Positions 56,648-64,000 of a stretch of DNA of 64,000 nt are shown here, piece after piece. The stretch's first letter is position 1, and the number at the start of each line of letters is the position of its first letter. Both the position numbers and the translations under genes were made by a program. The notes beneath the pieces are model-generated. The model had not been told where the DNA came from. It saw only the letters and a list, made by a program, of their open reading frames with translations, and did not search any database. This DNA is from Erpobdella octoculata (Eukaryota > Annelida > Clitellata > Hirudinida > Erpobdellidae). Location: contig OZ022238.1 of assembly GCA_963978895.1 (NCBI GenBank), forward strand, positions 22,331,169 through 22,395,168. Reading direction: 5' to 3'.

Positions 56648-57256
56648 CTGTTTTTTTACATAAAATATTAGTCAAAAGATTCAAATCTACAAAGTAACAC
56701 TAAAACATTAATGTATTGTTCTTACTGCTTTTCCAATTTACAAAAGCTATTATTTCATAGTTTAGAAATAGGTGTTTTAGGATTTATACAAAAACACTGA
56801 AAAACAGCTAAAAAAGACTATGATTCTTTACATTGTGTTTCTTTCCTCTTTTTTATCTAGCGTTCTAACAAGAAGGCACGCTTTAAGCAAGACAAGTTTG
56901 ACCCAGGAGTGTTTTACACTTGATAATAAAATTAATAAATGCCCTTATGACAGACTCAAAAAACTTTTTAATTGATCTTAAAATAACATTATTAAAAGCA
57001 TTGCTTTTACTGTGCTGGATTGAGTCTGTCTTGGCGAAAAACACAACTAGACATTCAGTTGACTTATTCAATTACAGGTCATTATCTAAAACTATTTATT
57101 CTTTGTTTGAGTTGGATAAAACTACAACTGTGGCCAGCTGTAGTGCGGCTCTGCATATTTGCAGCTTTCATGTTTCATTTCATTTTTATAATTTCTGATG
57201 ATATCAATTGAAAAAAGCTTATAACTAATATTAGCTAATTTTTAAATGTTTCTTAC
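56648..57256 (-). other. Intron within the RGS domain
   Basis: 609 bases, GTAAGA at the 5' end (57256) and AAACAG at the 3' end, phase 0. AT-rich, no repeat recognised. Confidence 0.55.
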
Positions 57257-57417
57257 AAATTTGTAAGACCATGGATTCAAATATGTTTTGTACAGTCTTT
57301 TTGCTTCGCAGCAGAGTTGGTCTCTTGGCAAAGTTTTGTAATGTTCACAGGCATGATAGAATTCCATACTATAGTTTCTCTCGTTCAATAGAAACCTCTC
57401 GAACAACTGTATGCCAA
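57257..57417 (-). CDS. RGS-domain exon, N-terminal half
   Basis: The exon starts after TTTGCAG with two bases completing a codon. It reads GIQLFERFLLNERNYSMEFY, HACEHYKTLPRDQL, AKRLYKTYLNPWSYKF and ends at GTAAGA in phase 0. FerFL..E....eFy.ACe.yK and A..lY..Y are the hallmark of RGS helices 2-5. The aromatic FY...CE positions are kept. Joined to 56647 it makes one continuous RGS domain. Upstream exons are expected at higher coordinates; an intron containing nested hATs lies there. Confidence 0.65.
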
Positions 57418-57811
57418 CTGCAAACAATTGCAATGAATTTTTATTCATCGTTGATGAGTTTGTAAATTTAAATTTAAATTTTTCAGGTTGTCGGCAGTGG
57501 CGTAACTACCGCCCCTGCAGACCACGCAATGCGTGGGGCCCATGAGGGTTGGGGGGCCCAAAGTGGCAACTAATAAAAATATGTACCTTCATGCATGCAC
57601 TAACAAAAGTCTTACATCACTATGAACACTTACGACATCGTTGCATGTGTACTGTGTGCATTCATTTAATTTACAGATGACTCGAGACTCACACTCTGGG
57701 TCATTATCATAACTCATGTGTCACGTATTATAACTGTCTATAAAATAAACGTCGATTACAAGTTGCGTTATTGTTAAACTGAAATCATGATTACGTTCTC
57801 CGGGGGTCAAA

Positions 57812-58500
57812 CATCGGCGCCGGAACCAGGGAGCCAGTGGTCTCCCACTTTCAAAAATAGAGGGGTCAAACGTCATTTTAGCCCCCCATTTTATTGTCAA
57901 ATAAAAATATTATTTTATAACAAGAAACTCGTCAAGAGTCTGTAAATTATGTTCAGTAAAATTGAAACTTCAAGAAATTTATTGTCACAAGTACACAAAT
58001 TATTAAAATTGTATTTGGTTTTTCCGATGTCAAATACAACATCAGAAAGAAGTTTTTCGGCATTGCGTCAAATTAAAATCCATTTGCAGTCAAGAATAAA
58101 CCAAACTAAATGAAACTATGTCATGTTTTTAACTGTACATAAAGAAAAAACAAACAATCTAAACTTGTTGGAAATTTGTAAAAAATTTTCTATGCTAAAT
58201 GCTTCTTCGGAGAAGTAATAATTTCTTTGGTTAATGGTAGTTAAAATTGCAATTTATAGTTACCCTTTTGTAAATGGTAGTTACTTTGGACTTTGGTAAA
58301 AAGGAAATTATCTAAACACTAGATTATCATTCAGTTTCCTACTTTTTATTTTAGAAAAAGATTTTTTTTTTGATTTAAAATCAATGACATCAGATATAGA
58401 TACATTTTATCATAAATTTTATAAAACTCACCTACGGGCATTTAAAGACCCCAAAAAACTTTTTTGGCCCCCCACTTTCAAAACCATTCCGGCGCCCCTA
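57812..58500 (+). mobile_element. Nested hAT derivative with transposase C-terminus
   Basis: The perfect duplication GGGTCAAA lies at 57804-57811 and 58501-58508. Ends CATCGGCGCCGGAACC and the complement of TTCCGGCGCCCCTA are inverted, each followed by CACTTTCAAAA. Inside, the + strand reads VFPMSNTTSERSFSALRQIK-like residues near 58020-58080. This is the hAT dimerisation signature (the F/L..S.ttSERSFS.LR.IK), truncated before and stopped after. Confidence 0.9.
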
Positions 58501-58659
58501 GGGTCAAATGTGCAGCTAACTTTAGATAATGCTCCCTGGAGTTCCTGAATTTATTTAAATCCAACTCCGGTGATACAGTAATATTAAATTTTCCTTACAA
58601 CATTTTGTAAACCTCAATCATGTTCCCTCTAACTTAGACTGCTTATTTTTTACGACAGT

Positions 58660-58988
58660 TTATACATCGCCGTATGCAGCAGAAGCCGCTTTAAGGGGGC
58701 TTTACAATGTTGGCAACTTGCAGATAAGACTAACGGCGTATGCGGTGTTTTACTGCGCCACTGGCAGCCCCGCATACTACTCGCTAGCTCTACAAGCGCA
58801 CAAAGGACTTTAACTCCAAACCGAGGTTGGTACTCATTTATCGATCACTAAAGATTGAAACGCTGAGCTGACGTGAGCACATGTGAGTTAGTTTCTTGCT
58901 CAAGGAAATTACGTGCCTGGATCAGGAATCGAACCCGGGTCCTCCGATTCTCAAAGCCGGTATCTATACCACTAGACCAACACGTCAC
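58660..58988 (-). repeat. tRNA-derived SINE
   Basis: The - strand from 58988 has TGGTCTAGTGGTA (A box) and GGGTTCGATTCC (B box) 30-odd bases apart, as in tRNA. It is followed by TTCCTTGAGCAAGAAACT and CTCACATGTGCTC, a core seen in SINEs of other animals. The 3' limit near 58660 is approximate. Confidence 0.7.
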
Positions 58989-59632
58989 ACTTATATATAA
59001 CAAGTGAAGCAAAAACAAAGTTTTTTAAAAACACATTTTTATATTTTTACTACATAAACAACAAACATATTAGCATAGACAATAAATAGTTCGAGGAAAA
59101 TATCAAAAATAATTATTTAATTAAATTTTGTCCAATCGATCCGAAAATTTGATGGAATACATTGTTAATCAGTTTGGAGGTATGATTATATTTTTAAGTC
59201 TCTAGCTCATTGGGAAGTTATTTTAAAATTGATTGCAAATTTTGACTACAGATCGACAGACATAGAAGTCAAGTTAAGTAAAAGTGTGTAAAAAGCGCAT
59301 TCTGCCAAACTGTCAGCTTTAATTTGTAGCCTACCAAATGTGTAAATGATCATTAGCGCTGTAATTGTGCTGAAATGCACAAACTAGCAGATGCATAAAC
59401 AATTTTTAAAATAAAATTAGCCCTTTAAATGTGCTGAAATGCACGAATTAGCAAATGCTTAAATTTAAAAAAATTGCAGTAATACCAGGACAAAGGACAA
59501 ACCCCCGTTTTAAGTGATGAAAAGGAGAATGGGCCCAATAACAATTTTTGCGAGGGGCCTTGAATCTGAAACTACGCCACTGGTGGTCGGCTGTTCAGGT
59601 CCTATTAAAGCCGCCAGCATTTCTAAGCGTCA

Positions 59633-59910
59633 CAAGTAAAGAAAAAAACAAGTTTTTTTAACACAAACTTTGATTTCAAATACACTTGATGTGTGTCTGT
59701 GTGTATGTATACGAAAGATGTTCAAATTACGTGTTTTTTTAATTGAATCATGTATTGTTATCCAATTTAAAGATATGGTGAAAGTTTCAGCTTCTTAGCT
59801 AGTTAAAAAGCTGGTTAAATTTCGCTTGCAAGATTTGCGTACAGAGAAAGACACACACACACACACACACACAAACAGAGATTGTAACCTAAATAAAAGT
59901 TTGTAAAAAG
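59633..59910 (-). repeat. Dispersed ~270-bp repeat, copy 3
   Basis: Inverted relative to copies 1 and 2. Contains an (AC)n run at 59850-59872 matching the TG run of the others. It lies just outside the outer hAT's right flank. Confidence 0.75.
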
Positions 59911-59949
59911 TTTGTAAAAGGCAGATAACACGACTGCTAATGCGTATTC

Positions 59950-60960
59950 ATTCGGGATGCGGAAAGTTCGCCCCCGTCTTTTCGCCTCCGTTTTTTCGCC
60001 CCCGGGAAAGTTTCGCCGCGGGAAGATTCGTCCTCGGTTTTTCGCCCCCGCGCTTTTCACCCCTGGGAAAGTTCGCCCCCGGGTTTTCTTTCCCCGGTTT
60101 TTCTCCCCCGATTTTTCGCTTCCGGTTTTTCGCTCCATTTTTTGCCTTCGGTTTTTGCTCTTAGTTTTTCACCTCTGGTAAAATTTGCTTCCAGTTTTTT
60201 GCCCCGGTTTTGTACCTTTGATTTTTCGTCCCTTGTTTTTTGCCACCGGTTTTTTACTTCTGATTTTTGTCCTCAGTGGTTTGCTTTTGAGAAAGTTTGC
60301 TCCCGGCTTTACGCCTCTGCAAAAGTTAGTCTCCAGGGTTTGCTTCGGATTTTTACCAAAAACTCAATTCCGAGAATATTAGCGTTTGTTCTTGGGAAAA
60401 TCTGTTACTTCGACTTAACCAGTCCTTTGCTATTATGGGGATGAAAAAATGTCTAGGAAATGTTTTAATGTGTGGGTTTTAAAATATTTGCCTTCTCAGC
60501 TTTATGCTGAAATGATGCTCCTGCTCTCTACTAATTTTTAAATTTCCTCTCAAAGTCAAATGGTCTGGATGAAACATTGCTGGCAATATTTTTCAGGGGT
60601 TATTACTATTTTCCCAGGGATAAAAAGTATTAGGAGGGAAAAGGTCGAAAACGACAGGAACTAACGTCTCATGAGAAGAACTGCAAAAACTTATAAAATG
60701 GTTAGAAACTTTATCAGATAAAAAATCAGGGATGAAATCTGGGGACAAAAACCGAAAGAAACTTTTTCCAGGGGCAAAAAACTGAGAGCCAAAAACTGGG
60801 AGCGAAAAACCGGGGGCGTACTTTCCCAGGGACGAAAAACGTGGGGGCGAACTTTCCCAGGGGCAAAATCCAGGGGCGAACTTTCCCGGGGGCGAAAAAA
60901 CGGGAGCGAAAAGACGGGGGCAAAAAGACGGGGGCGAAAAGCCGGGGGCAAACATTCCTT
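59950..60960. mobile_element. GC-rich foldback element made of GTTCGCCCCC units
   Basis: The left arm (59955-60340) is tandem GGGAAAGTTCGCCCCCG and TTTTTCGCCCC units. The right arm (60590-60955) carries the complement (GGGGGCGAAAAACGGG). The arms enclose about 250 bases of ordinary sequence. Overlapping Phe/Arg/Pro-rich frames on both strands are repeat artefacts. No target duplication was found. Confidence 0.75.
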
Positions 60961-61698
60961 AAACCATTCAACCAGTGTGGAACTTGAGAGAAAAGAAAAA
61001 CTCATAAGATTTTTAACGTAATTTCTATTTTAAGCTACAGGTAAAAAAAGTACTAAGATGCCAAACTTGGACTATTCCATATGTGTCTGAAGGCCGCTTT
61101 CCATTGTTTCACATGTTTGATGTCGATTCTGGAAGCGTCTTCACGGGAAAAGAATGATTTGATAGAATCCGTCCTAAAAACCAGTAAAGAATGCTTATGA
61201 AACTACAAAATTTATCAATGGAAATTTCAAATCAAAATCATTTTACAACTCTTATATTAACTAGTAAAGCTGTTTGTTCGTGAGTTATACATCTGAAATC
61301 TTCCAAAAAATTTAAAAACTTATAATTGTTCAAAAGAGCTGCTTTTTTAAATGGAGGTCTAGTAGTTTTCAGATTTAATAATAAACAGACAGATGCAGAC
61401 CAAAATACTACACTCGTCGGGTAGCCCTCGGGCCAATTTTTAGAGTTTTCAAACGGGCTGGGTCGGGCCAAGTTTGAAATGAAACCGAGCCGGGACGGGC
61501 TGAGATTTTCATGCTTAGTATAAGAATTTCAGGCCTGTAAAAGTGGACCTAAGCATTTGGCCTATGAAACGAGCTTGTCCGAATTGCTGACTGGCCGCAC
61601 AAAATTGCTGACGCGTTGTCACGAAAACCGTTTAACACTGAATGCAAGCATCGTGTACGCATGAAAAATGACAATAAAGATAATAAATAATTTTTTTT
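60961..61698. other. No gene recognised
   Basis: 61400-61500 is richer in G and C, with CGGGCTGGGTCGGGCC words resembling a hAT end, unpaired. A - strand frame at 61471-61238 is unassigned. Confidence 0.35.
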
Positions 61699-62169
61699 AA
61701 ATGCTTTTATATTGCCTCTTTATCTGAGTCAACGAACTAAAATTTTTGAATCTTAAACAACCGTTATGCTCAATCTTGTACTTTTTATTTAATTTTTTAT
61801 TATTAATTTTGTTTATTACAACAACACTAACTTTCATATAAAATCGATTTTGATTAATTTTAATTGATTTAAGGTAGGCAGTCGCACAGTTAAAAATTGC
61901 ATGAAGACGTGCGAGTTTGAGTTGAGCGTTTATATCTCGATAATTCAGGCGTCTATATAGTCTTTGATTATATCAGGAGACTCGTAAAAAATGCGGGCAT
62001 TCAACGAGGCCAATTCACTTGGCCACGCCTACTAACCTAGATTTGATCACCACAGACAAACAAACCAATGAATACACTTGGCCACGCCTACTAACCTAGA
62101 TTTGATCACCACAGACAAACTAACTAACAAACAGAGAGACGAGTGAAGTTAAATAAAAGCATTTAAAAA
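61699..62169 (+). mobile_element. MITE family M1, copy 2
   Basis: Same orientation and nearly the same sequence as 27593-28058. It begins AATGCTTTTATATTG and ends AATAAAAGCATTT. Here the internal duplication (CCACGCCTACTAACCTAGAT twice) is clearer. Confidence 0.8.
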
Positions 62170-62194
62170 TGAGATAGAGAATAATATTACTTAC

Positions 62195-62392
62195 AGACTG
62201 AATTTCTTTTTAAGTTTTGTACGCACAGCTGGCACAGGTTTTAGGAAGACATCATCATCAGAATCAGTATCAGAAAAGTCGGAAACTAGTTTTTCCGGTG
62301 CTTCAGGAGAATCGGGAGTAACACTTTCTCGACAGATGTTTGTACGACATTCAGCCATTGTTGTGTGTCTGTAAGTTGGTGCTCCAATTACC
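62195..62392 (-). CDS. Putative first coding exon on the - strand, acidic N-terminus
   Basis: On the - strand, TTTTTTCAAG is followed by an exon with ATG at 62358 reading MAECRTNICRESVTPDSPEA, DFSDTDSDDDVFLKPV and KLKKKFSL. It then reaches a strong donor GTAAGT at 62194. The acidic SDTDSDDD cluster has the look of a phosphorylation site. It lies 4.8 kb upstream of the RGS exons on the same strand and could be the start of that gene; this is unproven. It lies 26 bases from MITE copy 2. Confidence 0.45.
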
Positions 62393-62866
62393 TTGAAAAA
62401 ATTATAATCATTAAACGATAGATTTATATCTAGAAACATTGCACTTCATTTCATCAAAGTCATTACCACTATAATTGTTATTTTTTATCAATGAAAGGGG
62501 GGAAACAGGAACGGATTGCCGCTTGAGCTTTAAGCATGGCTTGTGTGACAGAATAAAGTACGCCCATTTATCAACTCGAATGTTCTAAAACTCGTATAAA
62601 GGAAATCTGTAAAAAAGCGTTTTACTAAGGCTAGTAAAAAAAGTTATTAAATTCAACTATAATTTATCATACCCAAAAATTTCTAGCTTTTTTACGTTTT
62701 TTGTTGTTTTCTTACTTGTGATTTCGTCATTGGTTGTTTGAATAATGTCATTTTTGATATCTTTAAATTATACGGTGCACATTTTTAAACTTTGTGAACA
62801 TTTTTTGGCGACCTGTTTGTTACTAGAAATTGTAATTACTGTGTGCGATTATACACTTAGAAATTA
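62393..62866. other. No gene recognised
   Basis: AT-rich; possible upstream exon or intron sequence for the - strand gene. Nothing specific. Confidence 0.35.
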
Positions 62867-63082
62867 GTTCTGTGCAGTGGCGGATCCAGAAATTTAGTAA
62901 GGTGGCCGAAGGAAGAAAATAGAGTTTTCAAATGTAAAATAGTTTTTTTATTTCATTATAGTATTTTAAATCACCGTTAACGCGTGAACAATAAAAAATA
63001 AAATATTTACATCAATAAAATTCGTCGTTCCTTTTTGCTTGCATAAATATCAAGAATCTTTTCAGGGTCCACATAAATAGAA

Positions 63083-63415
63083 TTAGTTATATGTAGCAAT
63101 GCCAGCCCTGTCAGCCTCTCTTCTCCCATCGTTCTCTAATACTTGTCTATCGTCTCGATGTCCTCGCAATGGAATATTCTGTTTCCCACAAAAGATGATT
63201 GTTTTAATTATAGGTCGAAGGTACGCGCGGTTTTCCTTGATTTCTTCGAGATGTTGTATGTCCAGTTGATTGCTGACCGTTACATCAGGATTCCGTCGCG
63301 TTTCAAGAAAGCCATTCAAACGAGCCAAACTTTCTTTGTGGTAAGTCCTTGTTCTGTGATCGTTCAAACAGTCAAGTCCTTTTTTAAACTTTTTGAACAG
63401 CAATAAATAAAGCAT
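63083..63415 (-). pseudogene. hAT transposase fragment (TTF/ZMYM-associated type)
   Basis: The - strand frame reads [20 protein letters not shown], then [20 protein letters not shown] with HRDD following. The I..I+FcG.[11 protein letters not shown] motif is characteristic of one hAT clade, in the N-terminal third of the transposase before the catalytic core. Only about 110 codons remain. Confidence 0.8.
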
Positions 63416-63456
63416 AAAAAAGTAACATATTTTATTAGTTGAGAATTTAATTTTTA

Positions 63457-63730
63457 CGTATTTTTACAAACTTTTATTTAGGTTACAATCTCTGTGTGTG
63501 GCTTTCTCTGTACACAAATCTTGCAAGTGAAATTTAAGCAACTTTTTGACTAGCTAGAAAGCTGAAATTTTCAGCATAGCTTTATATGGGATGACAATAC
63601 AAGATTCAATTTAAAAAAACGTAATTTAAACATCTTTAGTATACATACACACATACAGACACACGTCGAGTGTATTTCAAATCAAAGTTTGTGTTAAAAA
63701 AACTCGTTTTTTTCCTTTATTTGTTTGTTT
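63457..63730 (+). repeat. Dispersed ~270-bp repeat, copy 2
   Basis: Matches copy 1 (17967-18235) in the same orientation and copy 3 inverted. It lies within the hAT at 62875-63845, as copy 1 lies within the hAT at 17471-18825. Confidence 0.75.
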
Positions 63731-64000
63731 CTGAGAGTGATAAAAAAATTAAATACATAAACAAAAACGTTAGGCTAAAATTGCAATTTTTTATTTTTTT
63801 TAAACTTTAAAGGGGAGCCCGGCCGCCCCCCAAGATCCGCCTCTGGTTCTGTGCCTTTTCTCTTTTTAAATCTTTTCTATTAAATTCACCATGTTTGTAT
63901 GCTTGCTGGAGCCCCTAGCCCACCCCAGCATAAATTACTGGATGCCAGTGTCTACACAACTGTTTCCGTACCTGAAATTTTGAAGTTTTTTAGACTCTGC

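Larger units (their letters stand above)
57495..59582. mobile_element. Outer hAT-type element next to the RGS exon
   Basis: CAGTGGCGTAACTACCGCC at 57495 and ...GAAACTACGCCACTG ending at 59582 are inverted. Flanks gttgtcgg (57487-57494) and gtggtcgg (59583-59590) match at 7 of 8. No transposase of its own is visible. It contains another hAT piece (57812-58500) and a SINE (58660-58988). It lies in the intron upstream of the RGS exon. Confidence 0.88.
62875..63845. mobile_element. hAT element with perfect 8-bp target duplication
   Basis: CAGTGGCGGATCCAG at 62875 and GATCCGCCTCTG ending at 63845 are inverted. GTTCTGTG lies on both sides (62867-62874 and 63846-63853). It contains a transposase scrap on the - strand and dispersed repeat copy 2. 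Confidence 0.93.

Noticed and set aside
59815..61005. Six overlapping Arg/Phe/Pro-rich frames on both strands
   Set aside because: All derive from the GTTCGCCCCC foldback units.
61238..61471. 77-codon - strand frame considered as an exon of the RGS gene
   Set aside because: No clear splice sites or domain; adjacent GC-rich words look like transposon sequence.

Overview
The window looks like intergenic and intronic DNA from an AT-rich animal genome. The evidence is spliceosomal introns with GT...AG ends and agreeing phases, animal-type domains (an RGS domain and a dual-specificity-phosphatase-like fold), and a very dense load of hAT, piggyBac, Mutator-like, P-like, Helitron, LINE and Ty3/gypsy elements. 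The composition and repeat mix would suit a cnidarian such as a hydrozoan, or another marine invertebrate. That is inference only; nothing here fixes the species.

Three host-type gene pieces stand out. On the + strand, an uncharacterised gene has exons at 6304-6491, 11685-12631 and 26540-26779. The phases agree across introns of 5.2 kb and 13.9 kb, and the last two exons together build a phosphatase-like fold whose catalytic residues are replaced. On the - strand, two exons (57417-57257 and 56647-about 56451) join in frame into an RGS domain. A third - strand exon (62392-62195) with an acidic N-terminus may be its first coding exon.

Layout: 1-2505 holds two LINE pieces, and 2958-3103 is an (AT)n array. 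3300-4700 has a LINE fragment and a - strand gypsy gag with a tRNA-Leu-type primer site. Intron 1 (6492-11684) contains a gypsy element broken by a hAT and split by an inversion. Intron 2 (12632-26539) contains a hAT with a small element inside its transposase, a deleted piggyBac interrupted by another hAT, two opposed LINEs, and between them a perfect 214-copy ATTG array. 27265-33568 is a chain of non-autonomous DNA elements, some with GC-rich minisatellites. 34549-35502 is a decayed Helitron with a good 3' end. 36024-37901 is a Mutator-like element with a 9-bp target duplication.

38619-50910 is the most unusual block. It holds two tandem, same-strand members of one family: N-terminal CxxC...HxxxC zinc-finger-like modules, a long middle, and a Cys-rich CXC-like tail. 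In the first copy the middle carries the residues of an XPG/FEN1-type flap nuclease, including a GCD...GxGKR motif. The second copy has lost that core by internal deletion. It was then hit in its coding sequence by a near-intact, very young Ty3/gypsy retrotransposon (45804-50357; LTRs differ at 1 of 196 positions; 5-bp target duplication; single 1361-residue Gag-Pol frame).

50911 to the end has a P-like transposase remnant, a Helitron helicase scrap, SINE-like tRNA heads, nested hATs (57495-59582 with 57812-58500 inside), a GC-rich foldback element, and another hAT (62875-63845) with a transposase fragment. Most short open frames in this AT-rich sequence have no recognisable meaning and were left out.
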